From contig BRON01000009.1 of the NCBI GenBank assembly GCA_024345305.1, positions 1,426,001 to 1,490,000 of the forward strand: DNA of 64,000 nucleotides, given 5' to 3'. Shown here piece after piece: positions 52,449 to 64,000 of the stretch (positions are counted from its first letter, which is position 1; the number at the start of each line of letters is the position of its first letter). The translations under genes and the position numbers were made by a program. The DNA is from Mrakia gelida. Taxonomy: Eukaryota; Basidiomycota; Tremellomycetes; Cystofilobasidiales; Mrakiaceae. The notes under the pieces are model-generated. The model was not told the origin of the DNA and ran no database searches. It worked only from the letters and a program-made list of their open reading frames with translations.

Positions 52449-55400
52449 CTACTCGTCGTCGTCGCTCGACTCGATGGTCTCTTTGCTGATACTGGGTTCG
52501 GAGGAGATAGAGAGGGACGAGGGATAAGGTGGTCAGCGAACACGTCCGACTCGACGAAGAGGATGAATGGCAGGAGGATGAGAAACTCACACTCTCTTCC
52601 CTCGTTTCGCACCTCCCGAAGCCTTCTTCGACTGTTCGGGGGCAAGGAAAAGAGAAAAGGAAGTCAGCGTTCAAGCTCGAGAAACCCATGTCGCGAAAGA
52701 AACGAAAGGAGAGCGAAACCAAAAACTCACCTTTCCCTCCTCCCCTTCCTCCCCTCCATCCTCCCCACCTTCCGCATCCTCCCCATCCGGATCTAAGTGC
52801 TTCTTCACCTTCGCAACCTTCGGCTTCTTCGCCCTCTTCGGTTTCGGCGCTCTCTCCTCTCCACCACTTCCCTCCCCACTCATCATCGCCTCCCCTTCCG
52901 CTCCCGAATCCATGTCCCCTCCCTCGTCTCCCTCGGCCCGACGATCCTTCTTGTGCTTCCTCTTCTTGGACGACGCGGCTCGGCTCGACGAGGAAGCCTT
53001 CTTGGACTCGTCCTTCCAGTCGACGTCGACGATGACCCAGGACGCGACTTGTTCTCGAGCTTTTTTACGTTCCTCGGCGAGAGCTTCGGCTTGACGACGG
53101 ATTTCGAGCATTCGGCCGGCCTAGGAGAGAGAGAGAAAGGAAGGGAGGGAAGCGAGTCAGCGAGGAGGTCGTCCAGTTGCGCGTCTCGACAAGACGAGAC
53201 GCGGAACGAGAGCGAGCGCTAAAAAGACGACGAAAAACTCACCTCCTTCTCAGCAAGTTTCTTCTTTTCATCCTCCCTCCTCTGCCTAGCGACCTCCACC
53301 GTAGCAGCAGCCTGAGACTCGTACTCGGCCTGCCTTTCGAGTTGATCGGGAGCTCGTCGGATGATGGACGTTCCGTACTTGAATCGTTGGTTGGCGGTCT
53401 CGGTCGAGTAGGGGAGTCCTCGTCCTCGATCGGCGGCGAGAGCTTGGAAGATCCTGAGTGCGAGAAGGGGAAACGACGGTCAGGTTCGGAAGGAGGAAGA
53501 GGACGAGAGCGCAGGGGAGGGGAGGAAGGCGAGCAAGAGGCATGAAGACTGACTTTTGAGCGTGAGTAGCCTGCTCGATGGCGATCTTGAGTTCCGAGAG
53601 GGACCTCTTCTCGACGGGGAGAGCGACGAGCATCTCAGCGGCCTTCTGTTGGATCATGGCGACGTTGAAAAGGATGGCTTTGTCGTGAGGTTGGATGTGC
53701 ATCGCCTGAGAAAGAAGAACGAGAGGACGAGGAAAGAGAAAGGAGAGCGAGACCGAGTCAGCGAAGTGAAAGTGAAGAAGAAGCGAGGCGACGGCTTCGA
53801 GAAGAGCAGAGAAGGGAAGCAAGACGGAAGATGGACGAAGAGAAGGAGGGGAGACGGACCTTCTGAGCGTAACGAAGAGCGAACCTCATAGCTGAGAAGT
53901 TCCCTTCCTTGTTGGCCTTGGTGTACCATGTTCGAGCAAGGTAGAGGAGCGTAGGAGCGTGAACGCCGTCGTAGAATCGTTGAAGAGCGGTCTCGTACTG
54001 CATACGACGAAGAGAAAAGAGAAGGAAAGGAAGTCAGCGACGCGTCGTCTCTTCGACTCTCGAACACCCCCTCCCACCGACCGTCCGCCTCTTCCACGAG
54101 AGGGAAATTGATTGAACAAGGACTCACACTCTCAATAGCCCTCTCAAACTCGTCCGTCGCGAAGTAACAGTGCCCCATGTTGACGTAAACGCTTCCCTCC
54201 GTCAAACTCTCCCTCACCCTCTGGAAGACCGCCAACGCCTGTCTAGCGTTCGTCACCCTCGTCCTCGCCTCATCTCCACCACTCCCAGCCATACCAGGGA
54301 TCGTCAACGCATCCTCGGCGATCGCGATCGCGAACCCTTGAGCAGCGAACGAGCACTCGGGATCCAGACTCAACGCCATGTCGAAGTATCCCGCGCTTCG
54401 AAGGTAGTTCTTCGCCCGTTCCTGAGCGAACGCCTTCATCTGGGTCTCGCTCTGTTGCTGGGAGGAGGAGGGTTTGGCTTCTCGACCGGAGTAGTAGGTG
54501 AGCCATCCGGCGGCGCAGAGGGAGTAGACGTCGTTTCGAGCGTCCTTGAGGGTGGAGTAGGAGAAGTCGATGGCCGTTCGAAGGGAGATGGTGTTGTTGG
54601 GCGAGCACTGGACGAGGAAGTAGAGGTAGAAGGCTCGGAGCTCGAGGTTGGCGGGGTTGGAGGTGAGGGCTTCTTTGAGGTAGGAGTGGGCGACGTCGAG
54701 GTGGTTGAGCGAGAGGGCCATGGAGGCGAGACGGACTTTGGCTGTGTTTGGTAGGTAGGAGAGAGAGTGGGAGATGTAGGAGAGGGAAGTGAGATGGGGG
54801 ATGGGAGAAGGAAGAAGAGAGAGAAGTCAGCTCGAGACTTCGACGCGTCGAGCGAGGCATCGCGAGAAAGAACGAAGAACGAACCATCAGAGTACTCCGG
54901 ATGAATCGCCAGCACCTTCCCATAAGCCTCCTTCGCCTCAGCAGTCTTCCCTTGGCCCTCGTACGCTCTTCCCAGGTTGTAAAGCAGCGTCGTCTCCATC
55001 GCCTCCTTTCCCTTCGCTCCTCCCTCTCCCTCCCCAGCCTCCAGCGTCTCCAGCGCCTCGAGATACATCCCCTCCGCCGTTCCCAGATCCCCATCCAACT
55101 GAGCCAGAGCAGCGAGGTTGTTCGTCAACTGAGGACTCGGCTTTCCTTCGCTCAACCTCGCCGCACTCCTGTACGCCTTGACGGCTCGTTCGAGAGACTC
55201 TCCGTGCCAGATCTTGGCCATCTCGACGAACATCTCCGGGTCGTCTCCGACGTCGCGAGAGGACTTGTTGGAGGTGGAAGGGGAGTCGATGAGACGTTGG
55301 AGGGAGTCGAAGAGGGATCGAGAGAGGACCTTGTCGGAGATGAGTTGTTCGGCGTCTCGTCCTGGGTGGGAGTGAGAGAGGAGGGAGGCGTAGATGGCTG

Positions 55401-57367
55401 AGACTTCGGGTTCGGAGGGGAAACGCTTGTGAATTCCTTCGAAGGTGTGGAGAGCCTCGAGGAGATCGCCTGCGAGAGAGAGAATGGAGGAAAGGGAAGT
55501 TAAGCTCGAGCTCACGCGACGGGAGGGAAGGCGGAAGTCGAAGCTCACCGTTCTCGATCTGCAACTGTCCCTGACACACTTCCGCGATCAAACTCGGCGA
55601 CGTCTTCGCAGCCTCGTCGAAGAGCTTCTTGGCTTCTGGGATCTGGTTCCGAACGTGGTAGACTCGAGCGAGAGCGATCTGACCGTTGACGAAGTGACCT
55701 CGAGTGTCGGCGTATTGCATGGCTCGCTCGGCGAGTTTGGAGGCCTAAAGAAACGATGGGTTCAGCGAACCACTCGAAAGGTGGCAAGAAGAGTCGAATG
55801 CAGCTCACCTTGGCGTAATCCTCGTTCTCCAGAGCGAACGACGTCGAGATGGCAGCAGCAGCGGCTGAGCTCTTCATTCCACTTCCCTTGAACGAGTCCG
55901 CGACGAGCTTGAGTCCGAGCTCGAAAGCCTTGGATCGATCCGAGTGACGAGGATCCTTTCCGTAGTTGAGCCGTTCGAGTCCGAGGAGGAGACTAGCTTG
56001 CCAACTCGAAGGGTACTGGACGTTCGAGAAAGAGAGGTCGCGCGAGGTCAGCCTTGATCTCCTTCTCTCCTTCTCCGTTCCTGGCCCAATAGAGAGGTGC
56101 GCGCTGGGACCCTCACCAGCGACAGACTCCTCTTCCAAGCAGCCTTAGCCTTCTCCTTGGAGTTGAGCACCCAGAAGCAGAGTCCGATTCCAATCCTTGG
56201 GTCGGGGAGGGACTGAGGGTTGAGCTGAAGGATTCGTTGGAAGAGTCGAAGGGCGCTGAGAGGATCACGTTGGGTGTAGAGGATTCGGCCCTTTGAGGTT
56301 GGCAAGCGAAGGAAGTAAGGGCAGGTAGTCAGTTCGAGCCAGGTCAGGTCGAGACGGGCGAGGGCGAGGGATGGAAGGAAGGAAAGTACGAGCTCGCTCG
56401 AAACGCACCTTTCCCATCAAGGCGACCAAGTTGTTCGGCTCCCTGGTAAGAACGGCTTCGAAGAACTTGAGAGCCTGATCCGAGTTTCCAGTCGAGAGGT
56501 GATGCACGGCTACAGAGGATGGAAGGCAGAGGGTGATGGTGAGCTTCGAGCTCAAGAAAGAAGGAAGGGAGAGAAGGCAGGGGAGCGAAGCGAACCTCGA
56601 CTGAGGAATCCTACGATATCGATGGGAGCTCCCGTCTGGGACTGAACTGCCTGAGCCTTGTTGATCTGCTCTGCTGCTTGCTCGTAGTAGACGCTTTTGG
56701 GGAGGGTGGTGGAAGGGAGCTTGTCGAACTCTGCGAGAGGAAGGGAGGGAAGGGGAGTTCGAGGTCAGCGCGTTCGTTCCTTCCTTCCTTCCTTCACCTC
56801 GACACTCAGAAGAGGGGGTTAATCACTCACGAGCATTCTCAAGGATAACCTTAGGAGCTCCTCTTGCCTTCGCGAGTCTCAGATGAGCGAGAAGGAGGTG
56901 GAGAGGGATGAGGGATTCGGTTTGGCCAGAGGCTCGTTTGGCTGTCGAACGCAACACGATCAGCTCTCTCTCTCCTCCTTACAGCCCATCCACACACTAG
57001 GAAACGAGAGAAGAAGACTCACCAGCCAGACCCTTGTTGATGATGAGCTCGGCATCCTCGAGTTTGCCTATAGAGACACACTCAAGAGCACACGTTGTCC
57101 AGAGCTCGACCTTGACGTTTCCGGACTCGAACATGTCGATGATCATCTCCACAGCTTCCGGCTCAGTCGCGAAGGTGTTGAGATCGAACTCGACAATCTC
57201 TCCTCTGCACATATTGATGGAAAGAGCCGGGTTAGCGAGGAGAGAGGGGCATGAGGATGGGCGAGAAGGGTCGACGAAGGGAAGGGAGGAAGGAGAGGTG
57301 GAACTGACCCTCCGACGTTGACCTCGATACTACGAGCAGCGACATCCTCCATCTCAGAGGCGGACAT
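52449..57367 (-). CDS. CTR9: Ctr9, TPR subunit of the Paf1 transcription elongation complex
   Basis: ATG at 57367 (MSASEMEDVAARSIEVNVGG), about 14 exons, stop at 52449. The start continues EIVEFDLNTFATEPEAVEMI. TPR units follow through the whole body (AVHHLSTGNSDQALKFFEAV, GRILYTQRDPLSALRLFQRI, TLLYNLGRAYEGQGKTAEAK, VYVNMGHCYFATDEFERAIE). A long charged helix (EVARQRREDEKKKLAEKE, RRQAEALAEERKKAREQVA) leads to a Lys/Glu-rich tail ending ESSDDDE. This is the classic Ctr9 layout. The Paf1 complex travels with RNA polymerase II and promotes H2B ubiquitylation, the mark removed by Ubp8. Reading frames join without breaks. The 3' end is 188 bp from convergent BUD31. Confidence 0.9.
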
Positions 57368-57602
57368 ATCTCCCTTAGGACCAAGCGAGGGTGGGTCGAG
57401 AGTGGGGGGGAAGGAAGAGAAGAGGAGAAGAGGAGGACAGGGAGAAGGAGATGCGGTTTGGCAGGACTCGACTCGAAGCTCGCGAGCTTGAGCTTCGTCG
57501 CCTCCTTCTCCTTCTCGACGCTTTTCGGAAACAGAAAATGCTCCTCTCAAGCTTCCCCAGTCCTCTCTGTAGGTACAAGGATGTAGGAGATAGAGTTTAA
57601 GC

Positions 57603-58525
57603 TCATCCATCCACTCTATTGAGATCCACCAGCCCAACCAAATTCCTCTTCAACTCCATCTCCTGCTCGACCACCGTCGCGACAGCCGAATGAGGGATAG
57701 GTATCGAACGAACTTCAACCATGTACCCTGCTTCCTCCTACACTCACCCAATCCCACCAAAGCACGTAAAAGATCAGCTCTCGTCTCTCTTCTCTCTCTT
57801 GAGAAGCGCGACGACGACGAACCTTCGACTCCCCGCTCCCTGCCTCCTCCTTCTCAAACCTGAAGACCTCGACCCTCAACTGACTCGCCAGAGTGAACGC
57901 GATCCCTCGTTTTGTGAACGCGTAGGCCCTGAAAACGCAACTTTACATCAGCTTCCGTTCCGTCTCGAATAGTTCTTTCCGAGCTCACTTCTTGAACCCA
58001 AGATGCGAAGCGACGTCCTCCGCCTCAGCTCCTCCCACGACGAGCGAGTAGATCACAGGCGTCACCAGCGCTAGAGGACTCGTTCGTATCGATTCAGGGC
58101 GGGAGAAGACAGACTGACACATCCGAATCGTTCAAAGTCAGTTCGGAAACGAGAACAGAAGGGTTGGGAAGCGAGCTCACGAGATAGCTGGAAGGAACGA
58201 ACGAAGCTCAACAGACGCAGGTCAGCTTCTGTCTCTCTTCGCCTTCATCGACCCAACCCCCTTGCTTCAGTCGTTCAACTCACCTCCTTCCATCCAGCAC
58301 CCTAACCCTAACAACGCCATCCTCCGCTTTGGCTCCCTCGGCCGGAACGATCGGTCTCATCACCGTCTCCTTCAGCGTGAACGGAGAGGAGGAAAGCGAG
58401 AGAGAGTTGAGTTTCGAGATTAACGGTGGGAAGGTCGAGGTAGGGATGAGACCGTGGAGGGTGACTTCGTAGAGAGTGGGAGGCGCGCTGGAGCTGGAGG
58501 GGTTGGGTTGGAGGGCGGTGGACAT
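57603..58525 (-). CDS. MED18: Mediator subunit 18 (Med18/Srb5)
   Basis: ATG at 58525. Exon 1 encodes YEVTLHGLIPTSTFPPLISK and ETVMRPIVPAEG. A short exon (CTTCG...ATCTC, ending near 58182) and then LVTPVIYSLVVGGAEAEDVA, AYAFTKRGIAFTLASQLRVE and GYMVEVRSIPIPHSAVATVV follow, ending NRVDG at 57603. The frame closes only if acceptors GAG (exon 2) and TAG (last exon) are used rather than nearby CAG sites. Length (about 210 residues) and the two-part beta-rich pattern fit Med18, a head-module subunit of Mediator contacting Med20 and RNA polymerase II. The call is moderately sure, based on pattern and not on alignment. Confidence 0.65.
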
Positions 58526-58977
58526 GCTGAGGGTTGGGGGGAAGGAGGAGATGGGCGAGTCGAAACGAGGTCGTGCTGGTTTGGGGTCCGAGCTGGACGA
58601 CCGTCCCTGAGAATGTATATCCGTGATCGAGTTCGCTACTCCCTCAGGTGGTCCTCTATACAGTGAGCTTGCGAAAAGGAGGAGAAAGAGGTAAATCGAG
58701 CCGAGAAGACGAAAGATCAAACTCGCGTCGCGTCCCTCTTCCTCACTCCTCCGTCCTCTTCCCTCCCGTACACCCCTCGCCCTTCTCTCGCTCAAGTCTT
58801 CTCCCGAACTCGAATTCTCTACTGGACACTCTTTCAAGCACCCCGCGTCAAGTCGCAATAAACCTAAACGAATCATCGGCATCAAACGATCCTTCAACCG
58901 TCTCCCTCGTCTCCCCTTCGACAGGTTCGACTCGGAAGACTCCCAAAGAACTATCCAAACACCAGAACGCTCGACGT

Positions 58978-60775
58978 TTAATCGAAGAGTCCGAAACCCA
59001 TCTGAGAGACGCAAGCAAGGATGGGAAGACGAGAATCAAGTCAGCCAAGCTCGAGGGAAGGAGAAGGGAGGGTGGGAGAGGTAAACTCACGTCGTCGTCG
59101 GACTCCTCCTTCTCCTCCTCAACAGCGGCGGCAGCGGGGGCCTCGTTGGAAGCGGCGGGCTGGGAGTAAAGCGAAGGAACGAAGAAACGGAGGGGGTAAG
59201 CACGACGAAGGCGAAGAGAAGGGACAGAAAAAGGGAAGAGGAGGGACGAACAGCGGCGGCGGACTCAGCGGGAGCGGCAGCGGCGAAGGCGGAGGGGTCG
59301 GCGAGGTAAGCCTTGGCCTATACAGAGGGAGGAAACGAAGAGAAAGAAAAAGGGAGTCAGTATTCGTGACGTTCGAAGCGAAGGGAAGGGCGAAACGAAA
59401 GGTGCGAAGAGGGAAAAGGAAGGGAGAAGCCTCAGAATTAAGTTTGTTCAGCATTGTGAGGTAGAAAGCCCCACAGCTCAGGATTTTCAGTGTAAATGAA
59501 AACATCATAGGCAAGTATGTGTGTTGTTGGTGTTGTCGAAGGTTTGGAGGGTGGGTGGATGGAGAAGGAGGAGGGAGAGGGAAGGGAAGGACGCGACGCG
59601 AAACGAGAACGAAACGAGCGAAGTCGAACGAGCGAAGAAGGGATGGGAAGATAAAGCTCACCTTCTCGGATCCCTCGAAGGTGAACTCAGTGGCGATGGA
59701 GACGGCGACGAGGTTCTGTGCAAAAGCGAGAAGAGAGATAAGGCGAGGTCAGCGACCGAGTCGAACGAGACGAAACGAGAAGAGGAAGAAGAGCGAGTTC
59801 GGACTGACCTTGTAGGCGTTGACCAAGGAGTGGCTGACGGAGACAATGGTGGGGAAGTTGACGGCGAGGGAGATGGCGGCAACGGTCTTGACGGACGCCA
59901 AGAACTGGTCGATGAGGGTCTGCTCGTCGATGTCGAGCATCTCAGATCCGAAGATGGCTCCGTTGTCGAAGATCTGGACGATGGTCATTCCGTACGAGAA
60001 GGGGGAGATCTGGTGGGCGAGGTAGGGGAAGAACGTAGGTCAGCGACTCGTGCTTGAGGCGGAAGAAGGAAGAGAGAGTCGCGAACTCACGTTCATCATG
60101 TTCAAGAGGGTAGCCTCGGAGGTTCCAACTCGAGTTCCAGCGGAAACGACCTGAACGTCGGTGACGATCTCGATGGTACCCCTAGCAATCTTGGTGGGGA
60201 TGGAGAGGGCCTGGAAGAAGGCGGTCTTTCCGGGCTCCATTCCGGTGTTTCCAGCAGGGACCCAAACGTCGACGGGAGCGAGGGCTCCAGCTCGGGCAGG
60301 GGCGGCGACCTTGTTGGCGAGGATGTTCTCTCGAACCTCCTTGAGGTCTCCGGAGGTGAAGACGAATCCGATGTTTCCCTTGACGTGAGGAAGGAGCTTC
60401 TCGAACTGGGGGTACTCGGCGAGGATGGTTCGAAGGGCTCGTCGAACCATGGTGTTCTTTCCCATGAGGATGGTGGCCTTGCCTCGGAGAGACTGTCGGA
60501 TCTGATGCACTGTAGAGGGACGGGAGAAGGGTAAGGAGGTGGTTGCATAGCAGAAGAGGGCGACACAGAGAGAGTTGGGACGAACTCTGGTTGGATCCAA
60601 CGTTATCGACGTTCACGAGGAAGATCGAGGCTGAAGAGGGAGGAAGGAAGGGAAAGGATGAGCTTGTCGTTTTTCTCTCTCTTGTATACGAGACGATGAT
60701 TAACTCACGGTTGTTGTCGATAAGCTCTCTGAGCTTAACGAAGTAAGCGGCCTTCTCAGCACGAGTTCCTCCCAT
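58978..60775 (-). CDS. RPP0: 60S acidic ribosomal protein P0
   Basis: ATG at 60775 ([19 protein letters not shown]). Landmarks are [20 protein letters not shown] (rRNA binding), [54 protein letters not shown] and the Ala-rich hinge. The acidic tail EEKEESDDD is followed by a separate 24-nt last exon (59001-58978) that encodes MGFGLFD and stop. P0 anchors the P1/P2 stalk that recruits translational GTPases. The 5'UTR carries an intron at 60793-60901 (GTGAGT donor, TTTCAG acceptor). Six introns are typical of highly expressed basidiomycete ribosomal genes. Confidence 0.95.
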
Positions 60776-61475
60776 TGTAGTAGTTGGTAAAGCTGAAAGA
60801 AACGGAAGGGATGGTCAGTTCAGCTTTTTTCGTTCGTCCTTTTCCCCTCCTTCCTCCCCCTCTCTTCCCGTCCTCCATACGAGACAGAGAGTGAGACTCA
60901 CTTTAAAGGGTTGTTTAGTTGTGGAAAGGCCTACCAAGTGTTCTCGAAGTGGAACAAAGGAAGTTTAAAGGCGATTCCTGGGAGAGAGCGAAGGGAGAGG
61001 GAGGAGGAAGGAAGAGAGTCAAACGAGAGGTCAGCGTTCTTCTTCTTCTTTGGGGTGGGAGTGGCGAGAGAGACGAAGCACATGACTCTGGGTGTGAGGT
61101 AGAGGTCACGGCTTGTCTCTGAGCGAGAAGAGTGGGAGGGGAGAGAAAGGACTAACGGGTGGTCTGAGGAGAAGAGAAAAGAGGAGGCTCGAAAACGACA
61201 GACGACCTCGTCCCAACCCGCAGTCCCCCTTCGCTCTGAAGACGAGCGATGAGATGGGAAGATTTGGTGATGCAGGACGTTGTTTGACAAGGGCAGTATG
61301 TACAGAAGCTAGACTGGAGTTGATCGACGAAAAAATCGAGCGAGAAAACTCCTTCTTTCGATAGCTGCAGCCCGTCGCGTTTCGCTCGTCCCTCATCCCT
61401 CGCTCTCCTTTCCTCTCCTCCACCAGTAGAAAACATAGGTTACACGATCATAAATCGAGACTGGTCCCCCCTCAC
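60776..61475. promoter_or_regulatory. P0 promoter and leader; 3' flank of the nucleoporin gene
   Basis: About 700 bp. It contains the P0 leader intron (60793-60901) and, further upstream, purine- and pyrimidine-rich strings. No ORF is convincing. The segment next to 61475 is the nucleoporin 3'UTR. Confidence 0.4.
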
Positions 61476-64000
61476 TCATCTCCTAGGAGTTCCAAACCTC
61501 TGCCCTCCACCCTGCTGACTCCTCCCCAACCCACCTCCTCCCATCCCACTCCCTCCCACCAACCTCCTCCCCGTTCCTCCGCCTCTCGCTCCCGCCCCTC
61601 CGTTAACCTCGACCATCTTCCTCTCCAGCTCCACAACCTTCTCCTTCATCCCTCCGGCGGCTCCATCGATCCACTGCAAGCTCGTCAAGTGCGCGTTCAG
61701 GATCTGAGCGATCTGCGAGACGGGATCCGCCTCCGCGGCTGGTGCCGACGGCGACGAGGAGTTGGCGGTGGATGAGGAAGGGTCGAGGATGGCGGTGGAG
61801 ATGGAGGGGACGTTGGAGGAGGAGGAGAGGGAGTTGACCTCGTCGATCATGGAGGTGAGAGATCGGGAGAGGGTGTCGAGTTGCGAGTGGAGGGTTTCGG
61901 CGAGGGAGTAGCTATCAAGGGCGAAGCGACGCAAGTCGAGAGAGGAGTCAGCTCGAGAGTGACACACTCGTCGTGTCCTCTTCTTCACTTGGAAGAAGAG
62001 AACGACGACCACGCGAAGGAACGAGGAAAGAAGCAGCAACTCACGCCTTCTCCCTCTCGCCATCAGCAGGACCGAAATCGAGTCCAACGGTTCCTCCCCT
62101 TCCTCCAGCACCCTCGAACATCTCGTTCGCCTGCGTCTCGTACCCGTCGAGAAGGTTTCCGAGCTCAGACTGTTGCGACTCGATGTAAGAGAGCGAATCC
62201 TCGACGGCCTTGTTGGCTTCCTCGGCGGAGAGGATTTGAGAGTAGAGACGAGAGATCTGAGGACGAGCGCGTGGAAGTAAGAGCGTCAGTAATTCGATAA
62301 CTCGAGTACGAGTGAAGAAGACTCGAGAGAGAGCGCGGCAAAACACTCACCTGGTTCCCATTCTCAACCAACACTCGATCCCACTCCCTCACCTCTCCAG
62401 CCTGCCTTCCAAACTCCTTCACTTGGACATCCAACTCCTTACTCCACCCGTTCACGATGTCGTCCATCGTCTTCCCCTTCAGCAGGCTCGGTACGGGCTC
62501 GGCCGCTGGAGCAGCAGCTGGCGTCGAGGAGGCAGCGGGAGCGGCAGGAGCTGAAGGGAGGGCAGCGAATCCTCCAGTCTTTCCAGGTTGAACGGCGGTT
62601 CCGGGAGCGGGAGTGGGAGCGAGAGTGGTAGGTTTCGGAGGAGCGCCGAAGAGGGAGGTAGTGGCTGGAGCGGGAGCCGAGGTCGAGGCGGTGGGAAGAC
62701 TGGGAGAAGGAGACGCGAACGGAAGTAGACGTGAGTGAAAGGAAAACACGCGCCATAGACAACGAAATGAGTGAGAGAGGTGATAAGACTCGATACTCAC
62801 GCAGCGGGCTTTCCGAACATGCCTCCAGCAGCAGGAGCAGGGGCAGCGGCGGCAGCAGCAGGTCTAACGACGCGTGTGGAGGAGGAGGCGCGTTCGTGAG
62901 TCAACATCTCGAGTCGATGTACGGCAGAAACAAGAACAACAACTCACTCAGCAGGCTTGCCGAACATTCCTCCTCCAAAAGTGGTAGCTGGAGCAGCAGG
63001 AGCAGAAGCGGCCGGCGCGGTCGACCTGAAGGAGAAGCAGGAGGGACGAGGAGGTCAGCTTCAGCTTCGCAGTCGAGCTCATTCACAACACGTCGAGAAC
63101 ACGAGCGAGCTACAACGTACTCAGCAGGCTTTCCGAACATCCCTCCTCCGAATGCACCAGCAGCCGGGGCAGGAGCAGCGGGAGTAGTCGATCTGGAAAG
63201 GGAGGGAAGAAAGGGAAGGGAGCTCGAGGTCAGCTTCGCGCGTTCCGTTTCGTTCTCGTCTCGAGCTGCCTGTCCTTCGTCTTTCTCGTCCACGCGAAGA
63301 TCGACAAAAGAAGAAGGCGAGCTCACTCAGCAGGCTTGGGGGCACCGAACAATCCTCCAGCAGAAGCGGCAGCGGGAGTGGCAGGCTTCGCGGCTCCTCC
63401 AAACATCCCTCCTCCTCCTCCTCCTCCTCCGAACATGCCTCCCGAGGGAGCTGGGGCTGGTGTTGTCGAAGCAGGGGCGGGAGCACCGAAGAGGGAAGTA
63501 GTGGGAGCTGCTGGTTTGGGAGCTCCGAAGAAGGAAGGAGCTGCTGGAGCTGGAGTGGTGGAAGAGGAAGGAGGTGCGCCGAAGAGGTTGGAAGTGGGAG
63601 CTGCTGGAGCGGCAGGGGCTCTGTGATTGAGACGAGACGAGAGTCAGATCAAAGCGAGGATATAAGAGCATGATAAAGGGAGTTGACTGACCCAAATCCG
63701 AACGAAGTAGCAGGTTTGGGAGCTGTCGAAGCAGCCCCTCCTCCAAAGAGGTTCCCTCCTCCCGCCGAAGGTGCAGAAGCTCCAAAGAGAGAGGCAGGCT
63801 TGGAAGCTGCTCCTCCTCCGAACATGTTGCTAGGTGGTGGAGCTGCAGGAGTAGTGGAAGCAGCTCCGAATCCTCCGAAGGCGGGCTTAGCTGGGGTTGC
63901 TGTGGCTGGAGGAGGACAAGGAGGGAACAGAGGTGAGCTCGTCGTCTCCATCAACAGAGCTTCTATCCTCTGGTCCGAGGGCGAGTCGACCGACTCACGA
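61476..64000 (-). CDS. NSP1: Nsp1/Nup62-type FG nucleoporin (5' end outside window)
   Basis: Read right to left: many FG repeats of the type MFGGGAA, SLFGA, GGMFGKPAE and FGFG between 63900 and 62600, then a coiled-coil region (LKGKTMDDIVNGWSKELDVQ, ISRLYSQILSAEEANKAVED, YSLAETLHSQLDTLSRSL, DPVSQIAQILNAHLTSLQW) to a stop at 61476. That FG half plus C-terminal coiled coil defines Nsp1/Nup62, the central-channel nucleoporin that binds Nup54/Nup58 and Nup82 partners. Several FG units are separate exons that each end in a KPAE-type sequence, suggesting exon duplication. A GTGAGT donor at about 63998 shows that the first exon lies beyond the window. A C-terminal Gly/Arg-rich tail is unusual. Confidence 0.88.

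Noticed and set aside
58290..58312. Two telomere-like TTAGGG copies
   Set aside because: They lie in the MED18 coding frame (Val-Arg repeats) and are only two units long, so this is chance and not a telomere remnant.
58648..59169. 173-codon plus-strand ORF across the P0 3' end
   Set aside because: It is antisense to P0 exons and its last intron; Ser/Arg-rich shadow.

Overview
The window is nuclear DNA from a fungus, most likely a basidiomycete yeast of the Pucciniomycotina (Microbotryomycetes type). The grounds are very dense short spliceosomal introns (mostly GTGAGT donors, a CTGAC-like branch site and a CAG acceptor, about 60-110 nt), GC-rich coding sequence that favours CGA, GGA and TCG codons, pyrimidine-rich leaders, and typical fungal proteins (Slm1, Ivy1, Ctr9, Med18, Ubp8, a QDE-1/Rdp1-type RdRP). 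The genus assignment is inference. All gene models were spliced by eye.

Layout. 1-4.4 kb holds three F-box-like genes. 5.3-12.1 kb holds an SLM1/2-type PH-domain gene (+) and an IVY1-like I-BAR gene (-). 13.1-21.0 kb is a large ABCC (Yor1-like) transporter with tiny exons. 22.1-23.0 kb is an F-box paralogue broken by an in-frame TGA. 23.2-32.9 kb holds CTU2/NCS2 (tRNA thiolation), a CsbD-like small protein, cofactor-independent phosphoglycerate mutase and a CUE/DUF1771/Smr protein. 33.4-41.3 kb holds a peroxisomal enoyl-CoA isomerase-type enzyme, an ER disulfide isomerase with two thioredoxin domains, and the SAGA deubiquitinase Ubp8. 41.5-45.1 kb holds an unrecognised gene and an MFS (anion:cation symporter) transporter. 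45.3-50.4 kb is an RNA-dependent RNA polymerase whose reading frame is interrupted. 50.6-52.3 kb holds a previously unlisted 101-residue membrane protein and BUD31 in divergent orientation. 52.4-64 kb holds CTR9, MED18, ribosomal stalk protein P0 and the 3' part of the NSP1/NUP62 nucleoporin.

Most genes are ordinary housekeeping genes with no operon-like link. Several act in gene expression (Ubp8, Bud31, Ctr9, Med18, P0, CTU2, RdRP) without obvious common regulation. The unusual features are (i) extreme microexons of 6-16 nt, including active-site CGHC motifs split at the same place in both PDI domains and a 6-nt exon in the mutase; (ii) a BUD31 start codon split by an intron; (iii) an RdRP gene and an F-box gene carrying nonsense codons that are all one C-to-T change from sense codons; and (iv) the palindrome ACGCGT, strongly concentrated inside introns.
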